From Alteromonas abrolhosensis (GTDB lineage: Bacteria; Pseudomonadota; Gammaproteobacteria; Enterobacterales; Alteromonadaceae): 64,000 nucleotides of DNA. The position numbers and the translations under genes are program-made. Below the pieces are notes generated by a model. That model saw only the letters and a program-made list of their open reading frames with translations, did no database searches and was not told the origin of the DNA. The stretch spans positions 372,001 through 436,000 of the forward strand of contig NZ_MEJH01000002.1 in assembly GCF_001953635.1 (NCBI RefSeq), given 5' to 3'. Numbering within the stretch: the first letter of the stretch is position 1; the number at the start of each line of letters is the position of its first letter. Below, piece by piece: positions 1 through 8,978 of the stretch.

Positions 1-2
1 TC

Positions 3-749
3 GCCGAATTCGGTTTTCCTTATACTGTGTTCATTAATCCTGATGAAATAGGTGTGGGCCCCCAGCAGCTAACCTGGGAACAGGTGATAGCAATGCAAAA
101 CGATGGCGTCGTCTTTGCCAATCACACGCTAGACCACCTGCACATGCTAAACGGTGAGCAGGAAATGGGAGAGCGCACATGGTTAGAAAAAGTATGGCAA
201 AACGTAGAACGTGCTGAAAAGAAGATAGAAGATAAATTAGATATCAGTCTTAAATATTTAGCCTACCCATTTGGTGAGTACAATACGGCGCTCGCTAACA
301 AGCTCAAAGAGGAAGGTTACATAGGATTCGGTCAGCACTCGGGGGCTGTAGGGCCAACTAGTGATATGCAGGCACTACCGCGCTTCCCAGCGGCAGGACC
401 TTACGCCAATTTAGCAACGCTAAAGACCAAATTAAATAGCCTTGCCATGCCAGTTACACACAGTTCACACGACAACCCTCGTATGAAAACTAGAACCCTA
501 TCATCGCCCATAAGCTTAACGATAGGCAGTGACGATGTTCGCCTTACCCAAGTAAATTGCTTTTTTGGCGGTGACCCCATTAAGACCAGTGTTCAAGATA
601 ACGTGCTTACGTTTCGTCTTTCAAAAACACTTCCTGTGGGACGTTCACGTGTGAACTGTACAGCACCGTCCAATACACACGCGGGTCGTTATTATTGGTA
701 CTCAACGCCTTTCTTCGTGGCAGATGAAAAGGGAAATTACCCTGACTGA
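3..749 (+). CDS. Polysaccharide deacetylase (NodB fold), 3' part only
   Basis: The frame is open from the left edge, so the N-terminus lies outside the window. The GTG at 27 is not a convincing start because plausible domain sequence (AEFGFPYTVF) runs through it. About 248 residues remain. They show the second NodB motif HTLDH (bases 123-137), whose two histidines bind metal in this family, and the third-motif-like YPFGEYN (264-284). The catalytic TFDDG-type motif would be upstream and cannot be checked. About 95 residues after the deacetylase part look like an extra beta-rich domain, ending near a YYWYSTPFFV segment. The family removes acetyl groups from GlcNAc-containing or other glycans, usually outside the cytoplasm. 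The substrate cannot be told from the sequence. Confidence 0.85.
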   Translation, partial: AEFGFPYTVFINPDEIGVGPQQLTWEQVIAMQNDGVVFANHTLDHLHMLNGEQEMGERTWLEKVWQNVERAEKKIEDKLDISLKYLAYPFGEYNTALANKLKEEGYIGFGQHSGAVGPTSDMQALPRFPAAGPYANLATLKTKLNSLAMPVTHSSHDNPRMKTRTLSSPISLTIGSDDVRLTQVNCFFGGDPIKTSVQDNVLTFRLSKTLPVGRSRVNCTAPSNTHAGRYYWYSTPFFVADEKGNYPD

Positions 750-752
750 GTA

Positions 753-799
753 TTTAAATAAGAGCGAGTTTTTTGTGTTTCCGCTCGCTCTTATTTAAA
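753..799. terminator. Bidirectional terminator between convergent genes
   Basis: A perfect 16-bp inverted repeat (753-768 with 784-799) encloses a 15-nt loop. The core is AAGAGCGAG / CTCGCTCTT, and A/T runs flank both ends, so it can stop transcription from the deacetylase gene (plus) and from the end of the oxidase assembly operon (minus). Confidence 0.85.
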
Positions 800-811
800 A
801 AAAGCATTCAC

Positions 812-1399
812 CTATACAGGTTTAGCAAAGCGAATAAAGCCTTTGTTTATCGACTCTTCTACGAAATTGTGGCGCTGATAAAAGCGAATAGCGGGCACAT
901 TCGACACTTCAACATCTAACACCAGTTTGCGCTTCTTCAACTTCTCCGCTCGCGCCTGCATGGCATCGACTAGCATCGACCCCACACCAGTACGACGGGC
1001 ACTTTCCTCTACTGAGAGGTGCCCTATCATGAGCTCGGTATTGGTAGGCGGCGTAAGGTTGATAGCCACCGTCTGGTTACGCATCAGCACTGTCATTGCT
1101 TCGTCGAGGGTAAAGTACGAGGTGATGCTATCAAGGGTAGCTCGGTCGAACGCCGCGCCTAATTTGCTATGCCATGACGTCACGACACCAAGCACTTCAT
1201 CACCGCAACACGCAACCCAATGATTCTTATAACCATACTGACCGCCACCGAGTTCCCAAGCATGAGAGAGGTAGCCATCGGCCGTTTTATTCTTATTGTG
1301 TCCAAAAATAGACGTTAACAACGACTGCGCCGCATTTAATATGAGTGGCGTAGTATGTGCGGCGTCAGATGCCACACCTTGCCTTATTTTGATATCCAT
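812..1399 (-). CDS. GNAT-family N-acetyltransferase
   Basis: A 195-residue protein with a GNAT fold. The acetyl-CoA pyrophosphate loop is visible as RRTGVGSML (Q/R-x-x-G-x-G pattern), followed by a long helix. A C-terminal LDVEVSNVPAIRFYQRHNF segment is the usual last strand-helix of the family. It would move an acetyl group from acetyl-CoA to an amine, but the acceptor is unknown. The start codon lies one base after the stop of the Sco gene (TAA-T-ATG), so it is probably translated as the last gene of the cytochrome oxidase assembly operon. Nothing in the protein itself suggests a role in respiration. Confidence 0.85.
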   Translation of the reverse strand: MDIKIRQGVASDAAHTTPLILNAAQSLLTSIFGHNKNKTADGYLSHAWELGGGQYGYKNHWVACCGDEVLGVVTSWHSKLGAAFDRATLDSITSYFTLDEAMTVLMRNQTVAINLTPPTNTELMIGHLSVEESARRTGVGSMLVDAMQARAEKLKKRKLVLDVEVSNVPAIRFYQRHNFVEESINKGFIRFAKPV

Positions 1400-1400
1400 A

Positions 1401-2045
1401 TTACTGCTTCGAGATTATTATTGGCATGTCTGCTAATATTTGCTGGGAATCACTTATCGATAGCTTTCCTGGCTCTCTTTTTGGTTTGAATCTTCCTATC
1501 ACCCTAGCTTCAGGGTCGACAAGTACGACAGATGCACTGTGATCGACTAAATAATTAGGATTATCGGTACTTTCGGCAATGGCATACATCATTCCTAAAT
1601 TGCGTACAAATGGAAATAGCGCCTTATGCTCTCCAGTAACGGCAATGAACTCCTCATTAAAATAGCTCACATACTCTGAAAGTCTTTCAATCGAGTCGCG
1701 ATTTGGGTCAACCGACACAAAAACAACTCGAATGGGTTGGACACTGTTTAATGCTTTTAGTTCAGGATATATACCGTTTAGTTCGGCCATGGTAGTAGGG
1801 CAAATATCAGGGCAAAACGTATAGCCCACAAATAATAAACTCCACTGCCCTTTTAACGATGAATTATCGAACACTTTGCCTTCATGAGACGTTAGTGAAA
1901 ACGGTGATAAGGCTCTTGGTTCAGGGTACGTTTGAAAGTATTCCGGCTGACTTTCAACACTTGGGGGCGCAATATACAACGCCCCTACAATGCCCGCGCA
2001 TAACGCTAAAAATGCAACAAGGCCGACGACAGTTCGTTGATTCAT
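1401..2045 (-). CDS. Sco1/SenC/PrrC-family copper chaperone
   Basis: A 214-residue protein with one N-terminal membrane anchor (residues about 5-25) and a periplasmic thioredoxin-fold domain. The copper site is complete: CPDIC (C78, C82) and a histidine in LVDHSASVV (H169). In the family this protein loads copper into, or reduces, the CuA site of oxidase subunit II. The gene starts within the stop of cyoE (ATGA overlap, 2042-2045) and is followed by the GNAT gene after one base. It therefore sits in the heme A/copper assembly operon that serves the oxidase encoded just upstream. Confidence 0.93.
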   Translation of the reverse strand: MNQRTVVGLVAFLALCAGIVGALYIAPPSVESQPEYFQTYPEPRALSPFSLTSHEGKVFDNSSLKGQWSLLFVGYTFCPDICPTTMAELNGIYPELKALNSVQPIRVVFVSVDPNRDSIERLSEYVSYFNEEFIAVTGEHKALFPFVRNLGMMYAIAESTDNPNYLVDHSASVVLVDPEARVIGRFKPKREPGKLSISDSQQILADMPIIISKQ

Positions 2046-2959
2046 AAACTCAGTGGTATGTAGTGATCTAAGAGTAATACGACAAACAATACCATGAGAT
2101 GAATAATTGAAAACCTAAAAGTTTTCATTGCAGTTTGAGGCTGAGCATCAAATTTTAACTTCAATGCATAATATAAAAATCCGATATTAAGCACGCTTGA
2201 GCCAATCAGATAAATAAGATCGCTCATGCCAGTAAGATAGGGAAGCAAACACACAAGTCCCAGCAATACCGTATACAGCAACACTGAAGTTTTGGTAAAT
2301 GACACGCCATGGGTTACCGGCAACATAGGCACTTTCGCTTTTGCATAGTCTTTCTCTCTATGAATGGCGAGCGCCCAAAAATGTGGTGGGGTCCAGGTAA
2401 AGATAATCAGCACTAACAGCAGGGCATGCGCATGAATTTCTCCGGTTACCGCGGTCCATCCAAGAAGCGGCGGTGCAGCGCCTGCTAAACCACCAATCAC
2501 GATATTTTGCGGTGTCGCACGTTTTAGATACATGGTGTAGATAAACGCATACCCCACCAAGCTAGCTAGGGTTAACCACGCAGTAAGCATATTCACAAAA
2601 AGGGCGAGTACTACAAATCCAACAACCCCTAATATGCCAGCAAACCACAGGGCGTTATTCACGCTTACTTTGCCTTTTGCGACGGGTCGGTTAAATGTAC
2701 GCGCCATCACACTATCTATTTTATGGTCGACAACATGGTTAATAACAGCAGCAGAAGCGGACAGCATACCTATACCCAGTAAACCACAGATAAGCACGGT
2801 TGCGTTCACCCACGTGGGGGTGGCTAAACACATCCCAACTAATGCGGTTAACAGTAGTAACATGACCACATTAGGCTTTGTCATTTCATAATAATCTCGC
2901 CACGAGACTACATTATGCTGACGTGAACTACGTGCGTGTAAAGAGACCGATTTAGCCAT
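2042..2959 (-). CDS. cyoE: Protoheme IX farnesyltransferase (heme O synthase)
   Basis: A UbiA-superfamily membrane prenyltransferase of 305 residues that adds a farnesyl group to heme B to make heme O. Visible features are about eight to nine membrane segments, the first Asp-rich motif [15 protein letters not shown], and the [16 protein letters not shown] stretch typical of the family. The frame stays open for 32 further codons upstream. I chose the ATG at 2959 because a strong AGGAGG lies 5-6 bases before it and the protein then begins [12 protein letters not shown]. Its start is inside the end of ctaA (8-bp overlap), which is next in the pathway, so translation is probably coupled. Confidence 0.95.
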   Translation of the reverse strand: MAKSVSLHARSSRQHNVVSWRDYYEMTKPNVVMLLLLTALVGMCLATPTWVNATVLICGLLGIGMLSASAAVINHVVDHKIDSVMARTFNRPVAKGKVSVNNALWFAGILGVVGFVVLALFVNMLTAWLTLASLVGYAFIYTMYLKRATPQNIVIGGLAGAAPPLLGWTAVTGEIHAHALLLVLIIFTWTPPHFWALAIHREKDYAKAKVPMLPVTHGVSFTKTSVLLYTVLLGLVCLLPYLTGMSDLIYLIGSSVLNIGFLYYALKLKFDAQPQTAMKTFRFSIIHLMVLFVVLLLDHYIPLSL

Positions 2960-4169
2960 GGAAACCTCCTGGAGCTTTAGGAAGAATATGAGAAGAAGTA
3001 GACTCACTAAAAGGAGCGGACAAGGGCGCCTTGTGAATTCTATAAGCACCCACATCCTGCAGTGATTTAGTTCCTGAGAATGAAACTGTATGTGGCTTTT
3101 CTTTACTGTAAGCCTGGTCGTTTTCTAAACTTAGAAAAACGGTAAAAATAAGATTGAGTAGGGAAAGCAATAATACCGCTGCGACGGCGTTATGCATTAC
3201 CGCGACGGCAAGCGGCAGCATAAAGATGATGTTGCTAAGCCCGAGTGCCACTTGTGTGCACAACGCTACCAACATAAACGCTCCGACATATTTCTGCTTA
3301 TCGGTGGCATGACGGCTTACCAAGACGCAAATTCCCAGCGCCAGCAAATATAAAAACGTCACAACGGCGCCAAACCGATGGACAATGTGCATAGTGACTC
3401 GCTCACCGTAATCATGAGCACCAAATTCATAGTTATCCGCATCGGGTACGCTAAATGCGCCTGCGATATCTATTCTTTCCTGCCAACCACTCTCGCAAAC
3501 TGGCATTTCTGTACAGGCCAGCGCAGCATAATTTGCAGAAGTCCATCCACCCAGCGCAATTTGCGTTACAAGCACAACTAAACCAATAAACGCGAAGCGC
3601 TTAAGGTTTCGCTGAAATACCTTAGCTTGGGGTAAGTCGCCAATTGCATTGTCATGCATTTCAGACGCTGAAGGTGTGTCGTTATTTTTCGGTAATTTAT
3701 AAGCGGTATTTCGCAAACGAAGATAAAGAATAAACAAGCAGGAGAGTACAGAGAATCCCCCCAACAAATGCCCCATCACCACTACAGGCAGCAAATTAAG
3801 CGTTACTGTCCACATGCCAAGTGCAGCCTGAAATATAATGAGTCCCAGTAGCAATAGCGGTAGCCTAACAGGTACGCCTGTTTTGCGCTGTTTAACAGCG
3901 ATAATGGCAATAGCCAATACGCATAGCCCGAGCGTGCCTGCAAAATAGCGGTGAATCATTTCGTTCCACGCTTTAGAAGCTTCAACCGGACGCTCAGGAA
4001 AAGCGGCATTAGCCTGAGCCACTTTCTCCTCACTTAAGGGCACGGTCATATGGCCATAGCACCCAGGCCAATCTGGACAACCCAGCCCGGCGTCGGTCAA
4101 ACGCGTATAGGCACCTAGAATAATGACCACCGCGGCTAAAAAGATACTGAATAAGGTTAACTTTTTCAT
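2952..4169 (-). CDS. ctaA: Heme A synthase, CtaA/COX15 type
   Basis: A 405-residue membrane protein with about eight helices that oxidises the methyl group of heme O to the formyl group of heme A, the cofactor of aa3-type oxidases. The N-terminal signature [19 protein letters not shown] is present, as are paired histidines in the helices (for example [32 protein letters not shown]). The last ~50 residues are hydrophilic and poorly conserved in appearance. The final bases contain the ribosome-binding site of cyoE. Located five bases after the short Sco-like gene, in the same operon. Confidence 0.95.
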   Translation of the reverse strand: MKKLTLFSIFLAAVVIILGAYTRLTDAGLGCPDWPGCYGHMTVPLSEEKVAQANAAFPERPVEASKAWNEMIHRYFAGTLGLCVLAIAIIAVKQRKTGVPVRLPLLLLGLIIFQAALGMWTVTLNLLPVVVMGHLLGGFSVLSCLFILYLRLRNTAYKLPKNNDTPSASEMHDNAIGDLPQAKVFQRNLKRFAFIGLVVLVTQIALGGWTSANYAALACTEMPVCESGWQERIDIAGAFSVPDADNYEFGAHDYGERVTMHIVHRFGAVVTFLYLLALGICVLVSRHATDKQKYVGAFMLVALCTQVALGLSNIIFMLPLAVAVMHNAVAAVLLLSLLNLIFTVFLSLENDQAYSKEKPHTVSFSGTKSLQDVGAYRIHKAPLSAPFSESTSSHILPKAPGGFHG

Positions 4170-4174
4170 GGCTG

Positions 4175-4714
4175 TTATCCTATGCGCGATAGCTTTAGTA
4201 GTTTTCTCATGTCCGCCAGCATGTTGCGGCTTTCCATTACAGCGTCTTTTCTATCGTCCTTAATTTCATAAAACAGCATGGCGTTATTCTGTGTATCAAC
4301 AATATACACACTGCTAGAGGCGAGCGCGGTTGGCGAAGTGACAGACAACGTTTCTACAAAGGGGTAGTCAGTAAGTGCGTCTATCGCCGCCTGATCACTT
4401 GAAGGAGTGGTGACCACCAAGGCTTGGGCGCGGTCAGATTCTTTACCGAGTGCCAGCCACACCTGATTAATACTAAAAAGCGCGTTTTCGCACACGGCAT
4501 CGCATTTATTGGGCATTACATATAGTAACCGCCACTTAGGCTCGGCGTCTTTGAGTAGCGCGCTCATGTCGATAGTCGGAGCGAGTAACTGACCCTTATT
4601 GGTAGCACCTTTCGTAAACCAGTCGTTATCAAGCGCAAGCTTCGCCAAGACCACAGGCAAAACAAACACCGCTACCATAATTATTAATGTTTTCTTTGAA
4701 GCCACATTACTCAT
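4175..4714 (-). CDS. Membrane-anchored thioredoxin-fold protein, short Sco-like
   Basis: About 179 residues from the ATG at 4714, which has AAAGGA upstream; the frame is open to 4741. There is one N-terminal membrane anchor (residues 8-27) and a periplasmic domain. The segment WRLLYVMPNKCDAVC lines up with [15 protein letters not shown] of the Sco protein encoded 2 kb downstream. The CxxxC pair (C71, C75) is kept, and the later ALVVTTP and VYIVDTQNNA strands also fit a thioredoxin fold. The copper-binding histidine of true Sco proteins is not seen at the equivalent position, where the sequence reads ASSSVYIVD. I infer a redox or copper-handling helper of oxidase assembly. It is often left as a hypothetical protein in such loci. 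Confidence 0.7.
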   Translation of the reverse strand: MSNVASKKTLIIMVAVFVLPVVLAKLALDNDWFTKGATNKGQLLAPTIDMSALLKDAEPKWRLLYVMPNKCDAVCENALFSINQVWLALGKESDRAQALVVTTPSSDQAAIDALTDYPFVETLSVTSPTALASSSVYIVDTQNNAMLFYEIKDDRKDAVMESRNMLADMRKLLKLSRIG

Positions 4715-5411
4715 AACTACGTCCTTTCTTACTAATGGCAAAGCCGCCTATTGCCGCTGCAGCAATGGCTAAACCAAACCACTGAATTGCGTAACCTAGG
4801 TGCTTTTCGGGAGACATTACAACGGCCTGATGTTCGCGAATAAACGCAGGGTCAGGCGTGGTAAGTTGAAGAATAAAAGGTAAAAACTTGCGCTCTAAGG
4901 CGTTGCTCAGCGTAGAGAATTCGATATGTTGTATAAGTGCTGGGCTTTGAGACAAAGCCACGTTGGTTTCTTTAACTAATGGGTTGTTACCCGGTACACT
5001 GAGCACACCGGTGAACTCGCGCGTTTCGCTTTCAAAACTTATGTCCGGTAAAGAACGCGTAAGATCTGGCGCGGGTACCCACCCAAAATTCACTAAGAGC
5101 CACCCAAAATTGGTGCGAACTGGTGCTATAACGTCAAACCCCACCCGCTGATTGTAAATCTGATTATCTAAAAGCAGTACGTGATTAGCATCCAATGTTC
5201 CACTGAATGACACGGTAATGTCCCGAGGGTCATCAACATTCAACGCCTCTTCTAAACTCAAGGTTCCATTACTTTGCTTTTGCGCTATGCTAGCTAAGCG
5301 TTGTTGCTTTTGGACCATGCGATCAAGTTGCCAGTACCCTAAACCGCACATAATCGCCACACTGACACCCGTGAGTAACCAAGGAATAACGTGGCTTGTG
5401 CGAGAAAACAT
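4707..5411 (-). CDS. SURF1-family oxidase assembly protein
   Basis: A 234-residue protein with the classic SURF1 layout: one N-terminal membrane helix (about 9-25), a large periplasmic domain, and a second helix near the C-terminus (about 205-225). Family motifs GYWQLDRMVQK, GWVPAP and HLGYAIQWFGLA are visible. SURF1 proteins help insert heme A into subunit I of cytochrome c oxidase. It is the first gene of the heme A/assembly operon and its end overlaps the next gene by 8 bp. It is divergent from the small DUF2909 gene, with 45 bp between them. Confidence 0.92.
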   Translation of the reverse strand: MFSRTSHVIPWLLTGVSVAIMCGLGYWQLDRMVQKQQRLASIAQKQSNGTLSLEEALNVDDPRDITVSFSGTLDANHVLLLDNQIYNQRVGFDVIAPVRTNFGWLLVNFGWVPAPDLTRSLPDISFESETREFTGVLSVPGNNPLVKETNVALSQSPALIQHIEFSTLSNALERKFLPFILQLTTPDPAFIREHQAVVMSPEKHLGYAIQWFGLAIAAAAIGGFAISKKGRSYE

Positions 5412-5456
5412 GATTATCTCGCCCCATGCAAAATTAAAATAAAAACAGAGGTGAGT

Positions 5457-5666
5457 ATGTTGATAAAATTAGTCCTTGTTGCATTAGTGTTGTACATGAT
5501 CGTTAATTTGTTCATGGCGATGCGTATCATGATGAAAAACGACACATCAAAAGGGCCTATGAGTAAGTATATTGGTCGACGCGTGCTCACTTCTGCCATC
5601 ATCGTTATTATTATTCTTATCGCTATTGGTACTGGCTTAATTACCCCAAACCCAAGGCCCTATTGA
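5457..5666 (+). CDS. Small two-helix membrane protein, DUF2909 family
   Basis: A 69-residue protein starting at the ATG at 5457, preceded by GAGGTG. The longer in-frame start at 5391 overlaps SURF1 and adds an unlikely charged leader. It has two hydrophobic helices (about 2-20 and 41-60) with a basic linker, and ends NPRPY. This matches what I know of the DUF2909 (twin-transmembrane) family, which is commonly found beside cytochrome c oxidase genes. It is the only plus-strand gene in the locus, divergent from SURF1 and convergent with ctaE. Its biochemical function is not known; a role in oxidase assembly or stability is a guess from position. Confidence 0.8.
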   Translation: MLIKLVLVALVLYMIVNLFMAMRIMMKNDTSKGPMSKYIGRRVLTSAIIVIIILIAIGTGLITPNPRPY

Positions 5667-5681
5667 GTTTGGGGCTTCCTT

Positions 5682-6575
5682 TTAAAGTACGTAAACAAAG
5701 ATGTAGAGCATGACCCACACTACATCTACAAAGTGCCAGTACCAGCTACCCGCCTGAAATGCGAAGTGGTTGTCTGGCGTAAAGTGGCCTTTCAATACTC
5801 TGAAAAACATCACTATCAGAATGATTGTCCCAAGAGTGACATGCATGCCGTGAAAACCGGTGAGCATAAAGAAGGTGTTTCCATAAATACCCGATTGGAG
5901 GGTTAGTCCCAGGTCGCGATAGGCATGGATATATTCCTCTACCTGCAAAAACAGGAACCCACACCCGAGTAAAATAGTGATACCCAGCATTAGCGTAAGC
6001 TGCTTGCGCTTATTCTGCTCTAACCCTACGTGGGCAAAGTGCAACGTGATTGAAGAAACAAGCAGAATAACCGTATTGATTGTCGGCAAACCCGCAGCGC
6101 TCATTTCCTGTGTAGTAATACCGCCTGGCGTTGACACCAATGGCCACATAGCCTCAAAGGTCGGCCATAAGACTTCATTGGTCATGGCATTGTTCGATGC
6201 ACCGCCTAGCCAAGGAACAGAGATAAATCTTGCGTAGTAGAGCGCGCCGAAAAACGCCGCGAAAAACATCACTTCTGAAAAGATGAACCAGCTCATACCT
6301 TGTCGATATGAGCGCCCTAATTGATCGCTATAAAGCCCTGACATCGACTCGTCAATTTGGTTTTTAAACCAGCCTACTAGCATAACGAGCAACACGGCTA
6401 CGCCGACAAGAAGGATGTGACCTCCGTAGCCGGATTCGCCTTTTGTTGCTTGCACCACAAAATTTCCTGCACCGACGGCAATGAGAAATAGTGCGACAGC
6501 GCCAACAATGGGCCATGGACTTTGTGCGGGTACATAATATTTTTGGTATTCGTGATTCTGTACTTCGGGTTGCAT
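5682..6575 (-). CDS. ctaE: Cytochrome c oxidase subunit III
   Basis: A 297-residue protein with seven predicted membrane helices, the usual number for subunit III. Recognisable family stretches include FIFSEVMFFAAFFGALYYAR, a TGFHGMHVTLGT segment and the C-terminal WYWHFVDVVWVMLYIFVYVL. The glutamate in SEVMFF corresponds to the family's conserved acidic site. The start at 6575 has AAGGAG six bases upstream. It follows ctaG by 23 bp in the structural operon ctaC-ctaD-ctaG-ctaE. It supports proton uptake and stability of the oxidase but has no metal centre. Confidence 0.96.
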   Translation of the reverse strand: MQPEVQNHEYQKYYVPAQSPWPIVGAVALFLIAVGAGNFVVQATKGESGYGGHILLVGVAVLLVMLVGWFKNQIDESMSGLYSDQLGRSYRQGMSWFIFSEVMFFAAFFGALYYARFISVPWLGGASNNAMTNEVLWPTFEAMWPLVSTPGGITTQEMSAAGLPTINTVILLVSSITLHFAHVGLEQNKRKQLTLMLGITILLGCGFLFLQVEEYIHAYRDLGLTLQSGIYGNTFFMLTGFHGMHVTLGTIILIVMFFRVLKGHFTPDNHFAFQAGSWYWHFVDVVWVMLYIFVYVL

Positions 6576-6598
6576 TTTCTTCTCCTTACCCCTTCGGC

Positions 6599-7186
6599 CT
6601 ATTCGCCATTTGATGGTGTTGAAGCCATAAAGGGATTCGGTGTTGTCGTTAGGTCACTTGCTCGCGCTGTGACGTCATAGAGTGTGTACTGCAAGGTAAA
6701 AAACGTAATTTCTTTAGGTAGTTGTGGATCTACATAAAATTGCATGGGCATATAGGCTTCACTACCCGCATCTAACGGCTGCTGGTTGAAACAAAAGCAC
6801 TCTGTCTTATTTAGATAGAGCGCAGCCGTGCCGGGAGATACAGAAGGGATTGCCTGAGCCACAATATTGCTTGAGGCGGGGTTTCTCACATAAAACGACA
6901 CCGTATTTAGTTCGCCAGGGTGCACTTTCACGCGCTTCGTTTCTGCGCGAAACTCCCAGGGCATACCGGTATTTGTGCGGGTAATAAACTCGACCGTCAC
7001 TTCGCGCGACTCATCAATCTCAACCGATTGATAAACCGCAGCCGTACCCTCAGTTTTGCCGTTAATTCCCGTGACATCACAAAACACGTCGTATAAGGGA
7101 ACAAGAGCAAAGCCGAAGCCAAACATGCCAATAACAATAGCAACAAGCTTAATAACCATCTTGTTGTTTGCACTTTGCTGTGACAT
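6599..7186 (-). CDS. ctaG: Cytochrome c oxidase assembly protein CtaG/Cox11
   Basis: A Cox11-type copper chaperone of 195 residues that delivers copper to the CuB site of subunit I. One N-terminal membrane helix is followed by FALVPLYDVFCDVTGINGK and the copper-binding ECFCFNQQPL motif (two cysteines in C-F-C). The late FFTLQYTLYD strand is also typical. I chose the ATG at 7186 over the in-frame upstream start at 7210 because GGAGGT lies seven bases before it. It sits between ctaD and ctaE, the common order in this type of locus. Confidence 0.95.
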   Translation of the reverse strand: MSQQSANNKMVIKLVAIVIGMFGFGFALVPLYDVFCDVTGINGKTEGTAAVYQSVEIDESREVTVEFITRTNTGMPWEFRAETKRVKVHPGELNTVSFYVRNPASSNIVAQAIPSVSPGTAALYLNKTECFCFNQQPLDAGSEAYMPMQFYVDPQLPKEITFFTLQYTLYDVTARASDLTTTPNPFMASTPSNGE

Positions 7187-7324
7187 CACGCGACCTCCGG
7201 GTAAATCCAAAGGTGAGGATAGCTAAACACTTAAATAAGCTGCTTATCTCCCTCACCACCTGCAATGTGTGAATGTCATTCCCGTCAGCTTTTGCAGGTT
7301 GAAAGGAATGACCTACTCACAACT

Positions 7325-7352
7325 CCACCTGCCGTTACTTAACGACAGGTGG
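7325..7352 (-). other. Strong hairpin spanning the ctaD stop codon
   Basis: Two 12-base arms (7325-7336 and 7341-7352) with one non-Watson-Crick position (A/G substitution, G-U in RNA) surround a 4-base loop. The ctaD stop codon (7335-7337) lies at the end of one arm. No U-run follows on the minus strand, so this does not look like an intrinsic terminator. It could protect the ctaCD message from 3' decay or modulate read-through into ctaG. Another 8-bp inverted repeat (7275-7282 with 7305-7312) lies in the same ctaD-ctaG gap. Confidence 0.5.
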
Positions 7353-8969
7353 CGTTTCAAATGTGTGATAAGGGGCAGGTGAAGGAATTTCCCATTCCAA
7401 CCCTTCAGCGCCGTCCCAAACCTGAGCTGATACAGCGTCACCTTGCTTCTTGCATGCTTTAATAAGCAGAGCAAGAAAGATGAGCTGAGATAAACCGAAC
7501 GCAAAACCACCTAAGCTTATCCATTTATTGAAATCAGCGAACTGCAATGCGTAGTCAGGAATACGGCGTGGCATGCCAGCCAAACCGACAAAGTGCATAG
7601 GGAAGAACAACACATTGACCGACACCAGTGAGCACCAGAAATGCCATTTAGCTAAGGTTGTGTCATACATTTTTCCCGTCCATTTAGGCAACCAGTAATA
7701 CACTGCCGCCATAATGGAGAAGACAGCCCCTGTCACCAGAACATAGTGGAAGTGGGCTACCACGAAATACGTGTCGTGGTACTGGAAGTCCACAGGGGTG
7801 ATCGCCAACATTAGCCCCGATAGCCCGCCAATGGTAAATAGCACAATAAAGGCAATGGCGAACATCATTGGCATTTCGAAGCTGAGCGATCCACGCCACA
7901 TAGTTGCCACCCAGTTAAAGACTTTAACGCCAGTAGGCACCGAGATAAGCATGGTGGCAAACATAAAGAACATCTCCATGTACACCGGCATACCCGTGGT
8001 AAACATATGGTGGGCCCAAACTACAAAGGACAGTAAGGCAATAGACGCCGTGGCGTACACCATAGACGCATAACCAAATAACTGCTTTCTTGAAAAGGTA
8101 GGAACAATTTGCGAGATAATGCCAAAAGCGGGCAAGATCATTATGTACACTTCAGGGTGCCCGAAGAACCAGAAAATATGCTGGAACATAACTGGGTCGC
8201 CGCCACCAGCAGCATCAAAGAAACTGGTTCCAAAGAATTTATCGGTTAACACCATGGTGACCGCACCGGCGAGCACTGGCATTACGGCAATAAGCAAGAA
8301 TGCTGTGATTAGCCATGTCCATACGAATAACGGCATTTTCATCCAGGTCATGCCTGGTGCACGCATATTAAAGATGGTCACGATCACGTTAATCGCGCCC
8401 ATAATGGATGAAATACCCATAATGTGTACAGAGAACACAAACAATGCGGTGGAATCACCACTGTAGGTTGTTGAAAGGGGCGCGTAGAAAGTCCAACCAA
8501 AAGCAGGACCGCCGCCTTCCATAAATAGGGAACTTAGCAGAATTAAAAAGGCGCCAGGTAAAATCCAGAAGCTCCAGTTATTCATGCGCGGCAATGCCAT
8601 ATCAGGGGCGCCAATCATCATTGGAATCAGCCAGTTTGCGAGCCCTGTAAAGGCTGGCATAACCGCACCAAATACCATGATAAGCCCATGCACTGTGGTC
8701 ATTTGGTTAAAGAAATTTGGCTCTACAATTTGCAAGCCAGGTTGGAACAATTCTGCGCGAATGACCATGGCCATCGCACCACCAACTAAAAACATGATAA
8801 AGGCAAACCACAAATAAAGTGTGCCTATGTCTTTATGGTTGGTGGTAAATAGCCAGCGCGTTATGCCCTTTGGAATGTGATCGTGATGCTCATGATCGTG
8901 GTGTCCATGCGCTTGGTCATCATGAGGCGCAGAGGTATCTGGCGAAATAACTTCTGTTGCTTTGCTCAT
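7335..8969 (-). CDS. ctaD: Cytochrome c oxidase subunit I
   Basis: A 544-residue heme-copper oxidase core subunit with twelve membrane helices. It holds heme a, heme a3 and CuB, and reduces O2 to water. Visible sites are GHPEVYIMILPAFG (the cross-linked His-Tyr pair), WAHHMFTTG (CuB histidines) and FVVAHFHYVLVTGAV (heme a3 and heme a histidines). Near the start, residues 15-33 are His/Asp-rich (alternating HGHHDHEHHDH), an unusual cytoplasmic leader that could bind metal. AGGAGC lies six bases before the ATG. The gene begins nine bases after ctaC and is the second gene of the operon. Confidence 0.97.
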   Translation of the reverse strand: MSKATEVISPDTSAPHDDQAHGHHDHEHHDHIPKGITRWLFTTNHKDIGTLYLWFAFIMFLVGGAMAMVIRAELFQPGLQIVEPNFFNQMTTVHGLIMVFGAVMPAFTGLANWLIPMMIGAPDMALPRMNNWSFWILPGAFLILLSSLFMEGGGPAFGWTFYAPLSTTYSGDSTALFVFSVHIMGISSIMGAINVIVTIFNMRAPGMTWMKMPLFVWTWLITAFLLIAVMPVLAGAVTMVLTDKFFGTSFFDAAGGGDPVMFQHIFWFFGHPEVYIMILPAFGIISQIVPTFSRKQLFGYASMVYATASIALLSFVVWAHHMFTTGMPVYMEMFFMFATMLISVPTGVKVFNWVATMWRGSLSFEMPMMFAIAFIVLFTIGGLSGLMLAITPVDFQYHDTYFVVAHFHYVLVTGAVFSIMAAVYYWLPKWTGKMYDTTLAKWHFWCSLVSVNVLFFPMHFVGLAGMPRRIPDYALQFADFNKWISLGGFAFGLSQLIFLALLIKACKKQGDAVSAQVWDGAEGLEWEIPSPAPYHTFETPPVVK

Positions 8970-8978
8970 TGTCTGCTC

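Noticed and set aside
8119..8466. A long plus-strand open frame (115 codons) opposite ctaD, and similar frames opposite other genes.
   Set aside because: These are shadows of highly conserved coding sequence and have neither ribosome-binding sites nor protein-like composition.
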